Below are positions 1 to 8,030 of a stretch of 36,254 bases of DNA, piece by piece. Origin of the DNA: Gammaproteobacteria bacterium (lineage in GTDB: Bacteria > Pseudomonadota > Gammaproteobacteria > Steroidobacterales > Steroidobacteraceae); the NCBI GenBank assembly GCA_005878095.1, contig VBNH01000065.1, positions 1 to 36,254 of the forward strand, in the 5' to 3' direction. The notes below the pieces were generated by a model. It did no database searches and was not told the DNA's origin. It worked only from the letters and a program-made list of their open reading frames with translations. The first letter of the stretch is position 1; each line of letters begins with the position of its first letter. A program made the translations under genes and the position numbers.

Positions 1-161
1 CGTTTCACTTCGGCGGCACCTCGCTCCTCATCGTGGTGGTGGTGGTGATGGATTTCATGTCGCAGCTGAACGCGCACATGATGTCGCATCACTACCCGGG
101 GCTTCTCAAGAAGGCGAACCTGCTCGGCTACGGCCGCAGTGGTTCGGGTAGTCAATCATGA
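1..161 (+). CDS. secY: Protein translocase subunit SecY, C-terminal fragment
   Basis: This is the 3' end of SecY, the channel subunit of the SecYEG inner-membrane translocon; the gene begins outside the window. The reading frame starting at base 3 gives a hydrophobic segment ([18 protein letters not shown]), which fits the last transmembrane helix, followed by a cytoplasmic tail ending in [13 protein letters not shown]. SecY tails commonly read as [14 protein letters not shown] or close to it. Its TGA stop overlaps the rpmJ start in an ATGA, so the two are probably translationally coupled. The secY-rpmJ-rpsM order is the classical junction of the spc and alpha operons. Confidence 0.95.
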   Translation, partial: FHFGGTSLLIVVVVVMDFMSQLNAHMMSHHYPGLLKKANLLGYGRSGSGSQS

Positions 162-271
162 AGGTACGTCCGTCGGTCAAGAAGATCTGCAAGAACTGCA
201 AGATCGTGCGGCGCCGCCGCGTCGTGTACGTCATCTGCACGGACCCGCGGCACAAGCAGCGTCAAGGTTGA
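158..271 (+). CDS. rpmJ: 50S ribosomal protein L36
   Basis: This 37-residue protein begins [19 protein letters not shown], the L36 signature. Cys11, Cys14, Cys27 and His32 form the zinc-ribbon ligand set, so this is the zinc-binding (C+) form of L36. L36 helps assemble 23S rRNA in the large subunit. The ATG overlaps the secY stop (ATGA), and rpsM follows 12 bases after the TGA. The short AAGGT/AAGG stretch between rpmJ and rpsM may serve as the rpsM ribosome binding site. The gene lies in its usual place at the end of the spc operon. Confidence 0.96.
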   Translation: MKVRPSVKKICKNCKIVRRRRVVYVICTDPRHKQRQG

Positions 272-283
272 GGTAAGGCACAT

Positions 284-664
284 ATGGCACGCATAGCCGG
301 TATCAACATCCCGATGAACAAGCACGTGTGGGTCGGGCTCACGCATATCTACGGCGTGGGCAGATCGCGCGCGCGCACCGCCTGCACGGCCGCGGGTGTC
401 AACCCCGCCACCAAGGTGAAGGATCTCACCGAGGCGGAGGTCAACGCGATCCGCTCGCAGATCGCCAGGTTCGCCGTCGAAGGCGACCTGCGCCGCGAAG
501 TGTCGATGAACATCAAACGCCTGATGGACCTCGGCTGCCACCGCGGGATCCGCCACCGCCGCGGACTGCCGGTGCGCGGCCAGCGCACGCGCACCAACGC
601 ACGTACCCGTAAGGGTCCGCGCAAGCAGGCGGTCAAGCTGAACGCACCCGCCGGAAAGGCATGA
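284..664 (+). CDS. rpsM: 30S ribosomal protein S13
   Basis: This 126-residue S13 starts [22 protein letters not shown] and contains the conserved [21 protein letters not shown] segment near its C-terminus, which contacts rRNA in the head of the small subunit. Length is close to the usual 118-125. It is the first gene of the alpha operon (rpsM-rpsK-rpsD-rpoA-rplQ). In E. coli, S4 represses this operon by binding a pseudoknot around the rpsM start; here only 12 bases separate rpmJ from rpsM and I see no obvious equivalent structure there. rpsK follows after 3 bases. Confidence 0.97.
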   Translation: MARIAGINIPMNKHVWVGLTHIYGVGRSRARTACTAAGVNPATKVKDLTEAEVNAIRSQIARFAVEGDLRREVSMNIKRLMDLGCHRGIRHRRGLPVRGQRTRTNARTRKGPRKQAVKLNAPAGKA

Positions 665-667
665 CGA

Positions 668-1117
668 ATGGCTGAGCAGCAGAAACCCCAACAGGGCGAG
701 AAACCCCAACAGGCTGGAGCCGCGCCGGCGGCGGCCGCGGCCCCCAAGAAGCCCAAGAAGGCGCGCAAGAACGTGCTCGATGCGATCGCGCACGTGCATG
801 CTTCCTTCAACAACACGATCATCACCATCACCGACCGGCAGGGCAACACGCTTTCCTGGGCGACCGCCGGCGGCTGCGGTTTCCGTGGCTCGCGCAAGAG
901 CACCCCGTTCGCGGCGCAGGTGGCGGCCGAGAAGGCCGGTGTCGCCGCCCAGGAGCACGGCGTGAAGAACGTGGAAGTGCGCGTCGGGGGACCGGGACCG
1001 GGACGCGAGTCGGCGGTGCGCGCGCTCAACAACTGCGGACTGAAGATCACCAGCATCGCGGACGTGACACCCATTCCGCACAATGGCTGCCGTCCCCCGA
1101 AGAAGCGCAGGGTCTAG
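668..1117 (+). CDS. rpsK: 30S ribosomal protein S11 with N-terminal tail
   Basis: This is S11, a platform protein of the small subunit near the E site. The body matches the family: [46 protein letters not shown] and the strongly conserved end [18 protein letters not shown]. At 149 residues it is about 20 longer than E. coli S11. The extra length is an N-terminal low-complexity tail (Gln/Pro/Ala, then Lys-rich) containing a tandem [10 protein letters not shown] element encoded by a short direct repeat (GAAACCCCAACAGG, twice). I see no good alternative start that would remove the tail, so it is probably real and disordered. Confidence 0.96.
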   Translation: MAEQQKPQQGEKPQQAGAAPAAAAAPKKPKKARKNVLDAIAHVHASFNNTIITITDRQGNTLSWATAGGCGFRGSRKSTPFAAQVAAEKAGVAAQEHGVKNVEVRVGGPGPGRESAVRALNNCGLKITSIADVTPIPHNGCRPPKKRRV

Positions 1118-1135
1118 AGGCTTAACGAGGACAAT

Positions 1136-1759
1136 ATGGCGCGTTACGTTGGTCCCAAGTGCAAGCTCGCCCGTCGCGAGGGCACCGACCTGTTCCTGAA
1201 GAGCGGCGTCAAGCCGCTGGAAAACAAGTGCAAGTTCACCGTGCCTCCGGGGGGCATCAAGGGTGAGCGCCGCACGCGCCTGTCCGACTACGGCCTGCAG
1301 CTGCGCGAGAAGCAGAAACTGCGCCGCATGTACGGCGTACTCGAGCGGCAGTTCGGCAACTACTACCAGAAAGCCGCCCGCAGGAGCGGCGCCACCGGCG
1401 AGAACCTGCTGCGGCTCCTCGAGTGCCGGCTGGACAACGTGGTGTATCGCATGGGCTTCGCCGCCACGCGCGCCGAGGCGCGCCAGCTGGTCAGCCACAA
1501 GGCGATCACCGTGAACGACAAGCCGGTCACCATCGCCTCGTTTCAGGTGAAGGCCGGGGACATCGTCCAGGTGCGCGAGAGATCGCGCAAGCAGCTGCGC
1601 ATCCAGGGCGCGCTGAACATCGCGCAGCAGGTCGGCCTGCCCGACTGGGTCGAGGTGAACGACAAGGAGTTCCGTGGCCTGTTCAAGTCGGCGCCGGGCC
1701 GGGACGACATCCTGCCCGACATCAATGAGAACCTGGTCGTCGAGCTGTATTCGAAGTAA
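1136..1759 (+). CDS. rpsD: 30S ribosomal protein S4
   Basis: This 207-residue S4 is full length against the usual 205-209. It starts [24 protein letters not shown], contains [25 protein letters not shown], an S4 RNA-binding domain ([24 protein letters not shown]) and the typical end [13 protein letters not shown]4 is a primary 16S rRNA binder and in many proteobacteria is the autogenous repressor of this operon. Cys9 and Cys32 are present but the full four-Cys zinc motif of C+ S4 proteins is not. A strong hairpin lies just downstream, before rpoA. Confidence 0.97.
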   Translation: MARYVGPKCKLARREGTDLFLKSGVKPLENKCKFTVPPGGIKGERRTRLSDYGLQLREKQKLRRMYGVLERQFGNYYQKAARRSGATGENLLRLLECRLDNVVYRMGFAATRAEARQLVSHKAITVNDKPVTIASFQVKAGDIVQVRERSRKQLRIQGALNIAQQVGLPDWVEVNDKEFRGLFKSAPGRDDILPDINENLVVELYSK

Positions 1760-1765
1760 TCGTGT

Positions 1766-1804
1766 CCCCTTGCAACGGGTGCCTGGCGCACCCATGCAAG
1801 AGGG
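1766..1804 (+). promoter_or_regulatory. Long hairpin in the rpsD-rpoA gap
   Basis: The 97-base gap between rpsD and rpoA holds a nested inverted repeat. CTTGCA (1769-1774) pairs with TGCAAG (1795-1800), and inside it GGGTGC (1777-1782) pairs with GCACCC (1788-1793) around a 5-base loop. The flanking CCC (1766-1768) can pair with GGG (1802-1804) past one bulged base. No U-run follows, so it is not an obvious intrinsic terminator. It may set rpoA output, act as an mRNA processing or stability element, or be a displaced S4 target; these roles are inference. Confidence 0.6.
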
Positions 1805-1856
1805 CCCCACTTTCCGTTTGCGCCGGTCGTAAGTGAGCCGGCAAGGTGAGACTGCA

Positions 1857-2861
1857 ATGCAGGGTTCTGTAAGCGAGTTCCTGAGACCCCGGGTGGTGAA
1901 GGTGCAGCCGGTGGCCCCGCGCCAGGCGCGCGTGGTGATCGAGCCGTTCGAGCGCGGCTTCGGCCATACGCTCGGCAACGCGCTGCGCCGCGTGCTGCTG
2001 TCGTCGATGCCCGGCAGCGCCATCACCGAGGTAGAGATCGACGGCGTGCTCCATGAATACACCAGCATCGAGGGTGTGCAGGAGGACGTCGTCGACGTTC
2101 TCCTGAACCTGAAGACCGTGGCGCTGCGCATGCACTCGCGCGACAGTGCCGAGCTGCGCCTGCATAAGAAGGGCCCGGGCCCGGTGACCGCGGGCGACAT
2201 TCAGACCGACCATGACATCGAGGTGGTGAATCCCGAGCTGGTGATCGCCAACCTCACCAAGGCCGGCGAACTGTCCATGACGCTGCGCGTCGAGCGCGGC
2301 CGCGGCTACCGACCGGCGGCCGCGCGCGTCGCCTTCGAGGAGCAGACGCGACCGATCGGCCGCCTGCAGCTCGATGCGTCCTTCTCGCCGGTGCGGCGCG
2401 TGACCTACTCGGTCGATGCGGCGCGCGTTGAACAGCGCACCGACCTCGACAAGCTGGTCATCGACATCGAGACCAACGGCACCATCGACGCCGAAGAGGC
2501 GATCCGTCGCGCCGGCAGCATCCTCAAGGACCAGCTGTCGGTGTTCGTCGATCTGCAGGGCGAGGAGGAGGCCTCCACGAAGGTGTCGGAAATGCAGTTC
2601 GACCCGATCCTGCTGCGTCCGGTGGACGAATTGGAGCTCACGGTGCGCAGCGCGAACTGCCTGAAGGCCGAGAACATCCACTACATCGGCGATCTGGTGC
2701 AGCGCACGGAGGTGGAGCTGCTGCGCACGCCGAACCTGGGCAAGAAGTCGCTCACCGAAATCAAGGAAGTGCTGCAAAGCCACGGACTGATGCTCGGTAT
2801 GCGTCTGGACGGCTGGCCGCCCGCGGGGCTCAAGCACGACGAAGAGCGCGACGTCATCTGA
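1857..2861 (+). CDS. rpoA: RNA polymerase alpha subunit
   Basis: This is the alpha subunit, which dimerises to nucleate RNA polymerase assembly and contacts UP elements and activators. The N-terminal domain shows [22 protein letters not shown] and EIDGVLHEY; the C-terminal domain (about residues 250-320) shows [21 protein letters not shown] and [13 protein letters not shown], the DNA-binding alphaCTD. I chose the ATG at 1857 because [12 protein letters not shown] matches the family start and an AAGGTGAG ribosome site lies just upstream (1843-1850); an in-frame GTG at 1833 is less likely. The product is 334 residues, as expected. Confidence 0.97.
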   Translation: MQGSVSEFLRPRVVKVQPVAPRQARVVIEPFERGFGHTLGNALRRVLLSSMPGSAITEVEIDGVLHEYTSIEGVQEDVVDVLLNLKTVALRMHSRDSAELRLHKKGPGPVTAGDIQTDHDIEVVNPELVIANLTKAGELSMTLRVERGRGYRPAAARVAFEEQTRPIGRLQLDASFSPVRRVTYSVDAARVEQRTDLDKLVIDIETNGTIDAEEAIRRAGSILKDQLSVFVDLQGEEEASTKVSEMQFDPILLRPVDELELTVRSANCLKAENIHYIGDLVQRTEVELLRTPNLGKKSLTEIKEVLQSHGLMLGMRLDGWPPAGLKHDEERDVI

Positions 2862-2927
2862 GGTTGATTCGGGTGGCGCGCGCTGATCAGGCGCGCGGCT
2901 CGCCGTCCCGAGAGCGAAGGGTTAGCC

Positions 2928-3455
2928 ATGCGTCACCATCTTTCCGGCCGTCAGCTGTCGCGCAACAGCGCGCACCGCCACGCGCTGATGCGCAACATGT
3001 CGGTTTCGCTGCTGCGGCACGAGACCATCCGCACCACGCTGCCGAAGGCTAAGGAGCTGCGCCGAGTGGTCGAGCCGCTGATCACGCTCGCCAAGAACGA
3101 TGGCGACGCCAATCGCCGCAGGGCGTTCGCACGCCTGCGCGATGCGCAGATCGTGGAGAAGCTGTTCGCGGATCTGGGGCCACGCTTCAAGGCGCGCCCG
3201 GGCGGCTACACGCGCATCCTGCGCATGCTCCCGCGCCCCGGGGATTCGGCTCCCATGGCGCTGATGCAGCTGGTGGAGGGGCCCGCTCCGGTGGCGGCCG
3301 AGGAGCCGGCCGGGGAAGCCAAGAAGAAGTCCACCCGGCGGGCGAAGGCTAAACCGAAGGCAAAGCCGAAGTCCGAAGCGAAGACTAAAGCCGCGCCTGC
3401 CAAAGCTCCGAAGAAACGCATCCGCAAGAAGAAGGTCGCCGGCGCCGGCGGCTGA
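2928..3455 (+). CDS. rplQ: 50S ribosomal protein L17 with basic C-terminal tail
   Basis: L17 lies at the rim of the polypeptide exit tunnel. The core, about residues 1-115, begins [20 protein letters not shown] and includes [23 protein letters not shown], then GGYTRIL. The protein is 175 residues against 127 in E. coli. The extra 50 or so residues are a Lys/Ala/Pro-rich tail of [11 protein letters not shown]-like units, resembling histone-H1-like tails in composition. It ends the alpha operon and faces pepQ convergently with only 22 bases between stops. A weak inverted repeat (GCGCCGG 3442-3448, CCGGCGC 3471-3477) spans the junction and could help end transcription, but it lacks a U-run. Confidence 0.95.
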   Translation: MRHHLSGRQLSRNSAHRHALMRNMSVSLLRHETIRTTLPKAKELRRVVEPLITLAKNDGDANRRRAFARLRDAQIVEKLFADLGPRFKARPGGYTRILRMLPRPGDSAPMALMQLVEGPAPVAAEEPAGEAKKKSTRRAKAKPKAKPKSEAKTKAAPAKAPKKRIRKKKVAGAGG

Positions 3456-3477
3456 GCTGCGGCGCTCGAACCGGCGC

Positions 3478-4833
3478 TCAGGGAGAGCGGAACGCCTCAC
3501 GGGTGAGGTTCTCGCAGCCGTTGCGGGTGACGGCCAGGTCATCCTCGATGCGGATCCCGCCGAACTTCGAGAGCGCCTCGACCCGCGGCCAGTTGATGCG
3601 GCGGCCGCGAGCATCGGCGCGCGCGGCATCGAGCAGCTGCTCGATGAAATAGATCCCCGGTTCCATGGTCACCACGAACCCCTCCTCGAGGACGCGGGTG
3701 AGCCGCAGGTTAGGGTGGCCGTCGGGTCGCGGGATGTCGCCACCCTCGGGCGAGTGCATGAACCCGCCGACATCGTGCACCTCGAGCCCGAGCAGGTGTC
3801 CGATGCCGTGCGGCAGGAACACGCTCGTGACCGTGGTGGCCACCGCCTCGTCGGCGCTGCAGCGGGTGATGTCCGCCTCGCGCAGCAGTTCCCCGGTGAG
3901 CTGGTGGGCCTTGAGGTGTACGTCGCGCCAGTCGACTCCGGCGCGCACACCGGCGCACAGCGCCTGCTGCATCTGATCCATGCGGCCGATGAGCGCCGCG
4001 AAATCCGCATCCTCGTAGGAGTGAGTACGGGTGATGTCGCTCGCGTAGCCGGCGAACTCCGCCCCGGCGTCGATGAGCAGCGAGTGCAGCTCGTGCGGCG
4101 GGTGCTTCTCCAGCAGCTGGTAGTGCAGCACGGCGCCGCCCGCGTTCAGCGCGATGATGGGGTTGTAGGGCAGCTCCTGCTCGCGCTGCCCGCAGCCTGC
4201 GAGGAAGGCCAGCTCGATCTCGAGCTCCGAGGCACCCGCCTTGAAGGCACGCTCGGCGGCGCGGTGCCCGCGGGCGCCGAGGCGGCTTGCCTCGCGCAGG
4301 CACACCAGCTCATAGGGCGTCTTGACGGCACGCGCGTAGTCCAGCCGGCGCATCAGGTGCCGCGGGTTCACGGCGCCGACACCCCAGCCGGTCAGCTCCG
4401 GAAGGGCATCCCCGATGTAGGCCGCGCGCGAGAGGTCGGCCGGCAGCTGCGCGCGCGCGCCCGCGCGGTCGGTGGCGGTGCGCACCTCGAAGTGAGGGGT
4501 CCAGTAGTCCCGCGGCACGTCCGCGGACTTGTGCCAGTAGTCCTGCGTCCGGTGGACGATCAGACGCGGCACCGCCCCCGGTTTGAACCACACGAAGCAA
4601 TCCGCAGCGTCCTGCAGCGGGACCCACACCTTGAAGGGGGCGTGCGCCTCGAACGGATAGGTCCGGTCGTCTTCGAAGACGCCCAGGAGCGATCCGGAAT
4701 GCACCAGGAGACCCGCGTAGCCGCATGCCGTCAGCGCGCGCGCCGAACGCTCACACACCGCCTCGAGATGCGCGCCAAACGTGCCTTCGAGCCGGGCTTC
4801 GAGCTCGGGCGTCGATCCAACGCTGGACATCAT
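3478..4833 (-). CDS. pepQ: Xaa-Pro dipeptidase PepQ (metallopeptidase M24)
   Basis: This cytosolic dimetal peptidase hydrolyses X-Pro dipeptides and, in some homologues, organophosphates. Using the ATG at 4833 (451 residues), the N-terminal creatinase-like domain is followed by the pita-bread domain with all five metal ligands: Asp255 (LLIDAGAEF), Asp266 (SDITRTH), His342 (LPHGIGHLLGLEVHD), Glu391 (TMEPGIYF) and Glu430 (GGIRIEDD). Spacing matches E. coli PepQ, whose ligands are Asp246, Asp257, His339, Glu384 and Glu423. A tandem ATGATG (4833 and 4830) follows a GGGGGGAT ribosome site; a GTG at 4848 is also in frame. The gene is convergent with rplQ and divergent from the lipoprotein gene. Confidence 0.92.
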   Translation of the reverse strand: MMSSVGSTPELEARLEGTFGAHLEAVCERSARALTACGYAGLLVHSGSLLGVFEDDRTYPFEAHAPFKVWVPLQDAADCFVWFKPGAVPRLIVHRTQDYWHKSADVPRDYWTPHFEVRTATDRAGARAQLPADLSRAAYIGDALPELTGWGVGAVNPRHLMRRLDYARAVKTPYELVCLREASRLGARGHRAAERAFKAGASELEIELAFLAGCGQREQELPYNPIIALNAGGAVLHYQLLEKHPPHELHSLLIDAGAEFAGYASDITRTHSYEDADFAALIGRMDQMQQALCAGVRAGVDWRDVHLKAHQLTGELLREADITRCSADEAVATTVTSVFLPHGIGHLLGLEVHDVGGFMHSPEGGDIPRPDGHPNLRLTRVLEEGFVVTMEPGIYFIEQLLDAARADARGRRINWPRVEALSKFGGIRIEDDLAVTRNGCENLTREAFRSP

Positions 4834-4899
4834 TCCATCCCCCCGCACACCGGTGATTCAGGCTGTCTGTCCGCCCCGACAGTAACGCCATCGTCCCGG

Positions 4900-4929
4900 T
4901 TTCCAATCGTACCGGGACTTCTATAGAAT
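4900..4929 (+). promoter_or_regulatory. Predicted sigma-70 promoter of the small lipoprotein gene
   Basis: In the 190-base divergent gap between pepQ and the lipoprotein gene, TTTCCA (4900-4905), an 18-base spacer and TAGAAT (4924-4929) form a plausible -35/-10 pair in otherwise GC-rich DNA. The -10 and its downstream TTTG recur before miaB (TAGAATTTG at 13174). Transcription would start near 4936, giving a leader of about 88 bases. Confidence 0.5.
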
Positions 4930-5023
4930 TTGCGCTCCGCGGCCCAGGAACGGGCGCGGGAACGACCGCCAGCGGTCGGGGTCTCTTTGAACACAACTCT
5001 TGCTTCCCTCGGGGTACCGATCG

Positions 5024-5302
5024 ATGAACACCAAACTTGCTCTTAGCGCAATCGTTGCGGCGCTGATGCTGACGGCCTGCGCGAAGCAGGAATCCGCAGG
5101 CACAGACCAGGCGGCAAATCCTCCTGCTCCGGCAGCTCCGGCCGCCTCCTCTGACACTTCCACACCGGGGGCCTCCGGACAGGCTGCCGCTCCCGGTGCC
5201 GCCGGGTCGGCTGCGCCTGCTTCGGACGCTTCCAAGCCGGCCGAAGGCGCTGCCGCTCCGGCCACGCCGCCGGCTGACACGACGACGCCACCGAAGCAGT
5301 AA
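5024..5302 (+). CDS. Small Ala/Pro-rich outer-membrane lipoprotein, unknown function
   Basis: This 92-residue protein starts MNTKLALSAIVAALMLTAC; the lipobox LTAC places the lipidated Cys at position 19. Residue +2 is Ala, which by the Lol rule predicts the outer membrane. The mature part is low-complexity Ala/Pro/Ser/Thr with acidic residues and no recognisable domain, so it may be a spacer or cell-wall-proximal lipoprotein. I chose the ATG at 5024 over an in-frame TTG at 5000 because it gives a clean signal peptide. It has its own predicted promoter upstream and a strong hairpin terminator downstream, so it is probably a single-gene transcript. Its maturation would need Lnt, encoded later in the window. 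Confidence 0.8.
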   Translation: MNTKLALSAIVAALMLTACAKQESAGTDQAANPPAPAAPAASSDTSTPGASGQAAAPGAAGSAAPASDASKPAEGAAAPATPPADTTTPPKQ

Positions 5303-5324
5303 GTCGCGCTTACGGCTTCAAGCC

Positions 5325-5372
5325 ACGGCCCGGACGGTTCGCAGGCGCGAGCTGTCCGGGCCGTTTCGCTTT
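5325..5372 (+). terminator. Intrinsic terminator after the lipoprotein gene
   Basis: An 11-bp perfect stem, ACGGCCCGGAC (5325-5335) with GTCCGGGCCGT (5354-5364), encloses an 18-base loop and is followed by TTTCGCTTT. The stem is strong and the U-tract is broken. The next ORF's ATG (5373) begins directly after it, so the hairpin could also affect expression of that gene. Confidence 0.75.
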
Positions 5373-5894
5373 ATGACTCCCGCGACAGTCAGCGTGCGCG
5401 ATGCCCGGGCGGCACCCGCCGACCGGCTGTGGATCCAGAGCGTCTATCGTGATTACCTGGATGACCTGAAAACCGGCACCGGGCTGTTTCCCAAACTCGG
5501 CGAGGTGGGACATCGCGAGCCGGATCTGATCGCACACTGGTTCGGCGATCCGAACACCTTTCCGCTGGTGATCGTGAAGGGCAGCGAGCCGGTGGGTTTT
5601 GCGCGCGTGTTGCGCATCGCGGCCACGGCCGCGCCGCCGCGCGTCGACTACCGCATGGCGGAGTTTTTCGTAGCGCGCGCGCGGCGCCGGCTGGGAATCG
5701 GCCAGACCGCCGTGCAACTGATCCTGAGCCGCTTCGCGGGACGCTGGGAGATCACCGAGTACCTGCGCAACGCCGACGCCGTGAACTTCTGGCGCCGCGT
5801 GGTCGGAAGCTACACGCGCGGCAGCTACCAGGAGCGCGTCGTCAACGGCGAGGTGCGCCAGGTGTTTGATTCCGGGAGCGCGCGCCCGGTGTAG
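5373..5894 (+). CDS. GNAT-family N-acetyltransferase
   Basis: This predicted 173-residue acyl-CoA-dependent acetyltransferase shows the GNAT acetyl-CoA loop in VARARRRLGIGQTAVQLIL (Arg/Leu-x-Gly-x-Gly/Ala type motif A) and the usual distal AVNFWRRVVGSYT segment. The substrate cannot be read from sequence. The ATG at 5373 gives a start, MTPATVSVRDA, typical of the family. It has no Shine-Dalgarno site, because the preceding bases are the terminator stem and tail, so translation may be weak or start on a very short leader. Its last 53 bases overlap the end of the small Cys-rich protein gene encoded on the other strand. Confidence 0.82.
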   Translation: MTPATVSVRDARAAPADRLWIQSVYRDYLDDLKTGTGLFPKLGEVGHREPDLIAHWFGDPNTFPLVIVKGSEPVGFARVLRIAATAAPPRVDYRMAEFFVARARRRLGIGQTAVQLILSRFAGRWEITEYLRNADAVNFWRRVVGSYTRGSYQERVVNGEVRQVFDSGSARPV

Positions 5895-6108
5895 AGTGCT
5901 GCGCGCAGCCACCGCAGCCGCCGCCGAGCCCCGCAAGCAGGCGCTGCCGCGCCGCCGCCAGCCAGCGCGCCGTGCGCGCAACGGGCAGGGCGGCCAGGGC
6001 ATCGAGGCAACGCAGGCGCAGGCGCGCCGATAGCAGCCGCCAGGCGCTGAACAGCGCGCAGGCCGTGACCAGCACCGCCACCAACACTTCCTGGAGCACG
6101 GCGTTCAT
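5842..6108 (-). CDS. Small Cys-rich membrane protein of the feo operon (DUF6587-like)
   Basis: This 88-residue protein has one N-terminal transmembrane helix (about residues 4-25), a basic, Leu/Ala-rich middle and a GGGCGGC cluster (Cys65 and Cys68, a CxxC pair) near the C-terminus. Small single-helix proteins with Gly/Cys clusters are often encoded directly after feoB; I recall the DUF6587 and FeoB-associated Cys-rich groups, and this looks like the former, though the assignment is from memory. Its ATG overlaps the feoB stop as ATGA, arguing for co-translation. A role in handling Fe(II) next to FeoB is inference. Its 3' end overlaps the convergent acetyltransferase gene by 53 bases. Confidence 0.72.
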   Translation of the reverse strand: MNAVLQEVLVAVLVTACALFSAWRLLSARLRLRCLDALAALPVARTARWLAAARQRLLAGLGGGCGGCAQHSTPGARSRNQTPGAPRR

Positions 6109-8030
6109 GCCGGGGTGCCCAGGACCGCGCCGCCTCCGAGCATCAGCGCCATGCGGTAGGTGAGGAACGCGCCCGCATACGCGAGCGCGAACAGATACAG
6201 CGCCATGTACAGCGGATAGCGCCAGGAGTTGGTTTCGCGCTTCACGACCGCGAGCGTCGACAGGCATTGCGGCGCGAACACGTACCAGGCGAGCAGCGAC
6301 AGTCCGGTGGCCATGCTCCAGCCGTGCGCGATCACCGGACTCAGCGTCCCGGCGACGTCGCCCGCCCCGGACATGGCATACACGGTACCGAGTGCACTCA
6401 CGGCCACCTCGCGCGCCGCCAGCCCCGGCACCAGCGCGATCGAGATCTGCCAGTTGAAGCCGATGGGCGCGAACAGGAACTCGAGCCCGCGGCCGAGGAG
6501 CCCCGCGACGCTGTACTGGATGGCGGGGCCGGGGGCGCCCGCGGGCGGCGCGGGGAAGCTCGCCAGGAACCACAGCACCACCATCAGCGTGAGGATGATG
6601 GTGCCGACGCGCGTCAGGAAAATGCGCGTGCGCTCCCACAGGCCGAGCGCCAGGTTCTGCAGGTGCGGCCAGCGGTACTCGGGCAGCTCCAGCAGCAGTG
6701 GCCGGTACTCGCCGCGCATCATGGTGCGCTTCAGTACGAAGGCCACCGCCAGCGCGCTCGCGACGCCCGCCAGGTACAGGGCAAACAGTACCAGCCCCCG
6801 CAGGTTGAAAATGCCCATGGTGCGCTGCGGAATGAACGCGCCGATCAGCAGTGCGTACACCGGCAGGCGCGCCGAGCAGGTCATGAGGGGCGCGATCATG
6901 ATGGTCGCGAGGCGGTCGCGCGAGGAGGGGATGGTGCGCGCCGCCATGATGCCGGGAATGGCGCACGCAAAGCTCGACAGCAGCGGAATGAATGCGCGGC
7001 CCGAGAGCCCCACCCGTCCCATGAGCCGATCCAGCATGAACGCGGCACGCGGCAGATAGCCGGAATCCTCCAGGGCGAGGATGAACAGGAACAGGATGAG
7101 AATCTGCGGCAGGAACACCAGCACACTGCCGGTGCCGGCGACCACGCCATCGAGCAACAGGCCGCGCAGCGGTCCCGGCGGCAGCACGCCGCTCAGCCAG
7201 GCGTTCATCCCCTGGACGCCGGTGTTGATGATGTTCTGCGGTGCCTTGGCCCAGCTGAACACCGCCTGGAACATGAGAAACAGCACGATCGCGAGCAGCC
7301 CCGGTCCCGCGATGGGATTGAGCACTACCGCATCGAGCCGCGAGAGCACCGCGAGACGCGCGGGAACGCGATAGCCGGCCTCGTGCAACACGCGGCGCAC
7401 TTCGCGCTGGGTGGCTTCGATGTCGGCGGCGCTCGCCAGCGGCGGCGGCGCGATGCGCTCGTGGGCGCGTGCCGCCGTTTCAGCTGCGGAACCGCACGCG
7501 TCGATGGCCTCCGCCAGCGCGCGCTCGCCGCCGGAGCGCACCGCGACGGTCGGCACCACCGGCACGCCGAGCGCACGCTCGAGCGCCGCGCGGTCGAGCG
7601 TATAGCCGCGCTGCGCGGCGAGGTCGCTCATGTTGAGGGCGACGATCATCGGCCTACCCAAGCGCTTCAGTTCCAGCACCAGGCGCAGGTTGAGGCGCAA
7701 GTTGGTCGCGTCGACCACGCACACCAGCAGGTCGGGCGCGGCCTCGGTCGCGTGCCGGCCGAGTACTACGTCGCGGGCGATGGCCTCATCGAGTGTCGCC
7801 GGCTCGAGGCTATAGGCCCCGGGCAGGTCGATGACGCGGAAGGTACGGCCGCTGCGCGGACCGATCAGTCGGCCTTCCTTGCGTTCGACCGTGACGCCCG
7901 GGTAATTGGCCACCTTCTGGCGGCTGCCCGTCAGACGGTTGAAGAGCGCGGTCTTGCCGCAGTTGGGGACGCCGATGAGCGAGAGGGTGAGCTGCGGCGC
8001 GGCCAACGCCGCGGCCGCGGGGGCATTCAT
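6105..8030 (-). CDS. feoB: Ferrous iron transporter FeoB
   Basis: FeoB is the inner-membrane Fe(II) permease with an N-terminal GTPase domain. The G1 loop is GVPNCGKTALF (residues 20-30), with Cys where many FeoBs have Ser. G3 is DLPGAYSL and G4 is NMSD. The membrane part has two Gate-type regions, including PGIMAARTIPS and TCSARLPVYALLIGAF, and ends with several helices around FAPQCLSTLAVVKRETNSW. At 641 residues it is at the short end of the family (E. coli 773). It starts with an ATGA overlap with feoA and ends with an ATGA overlap with the small Cys-rich gene, so the three form one translationally coupled minus-strand operon. Confidence 0.96.
   Translation of the reverse strand: MNAPAAAALAAPQLTLSLIGVPNCGKTALFNRLTGSRQKVANYPGVTVERKEGRLIGPRSGRTFRVIDLPGAYSLEPATLDEAIARDVVLGRHATEAAPDLLVCVVDATNLRLNLRLVLELKRLGRPMIVALNMSDLAAQRGYTLDRAALERALGVPVVPTVAVRSGGERALAEAIDACGSAAETAARAHERIAPPPLASAADIEATQREVRRVLHEAGYRVPARLAVLSRLDAVVLNPIAGPGLLAIVLFLMFQAVFSWAKAPQNIINTGVQGMNAWLSGVLPPGPLRGLLLDGVVAGTGSVLVFLPQILILFLFILALEDSGYLPRAAFMLDRLMGRVGLSGRAFIPLLSSFACAIPGIMAARTIPSSRDRLATIMIAPLMTCSARLPVYALLIGAFIPQRTMGIFNLRGLVLFALYLAGVASALAVAFVLKRTMMRGEYRPLLLELPEYRWPHLQNLALGLWERTRIFLTRVGTIILTLMVVLWFLASFPAPPAGAPGPAIQYSVAGLLGRGLEFLFAPIGFNWQISIALVPGLAAREVAVSALGTVYAMSGAGDVAGTLSPVIAHGWSMATGLSLLAWYVFAPQCLSTLAVVKRETNSWRYPLYMALYLFALAYAGAFLTYRMALMLGGGAVLGTPA

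Noticed and set aside
152-2200. A 682-codon open frame on the minus strand across the alpha operon
   Set aside because: It is antisense to rpsM, rpsK, rpsD and rpoA, which are certain. The product is Arg/His/Leu-rich low-complexity sequence typical of high-GC antisense frames, with no domain.
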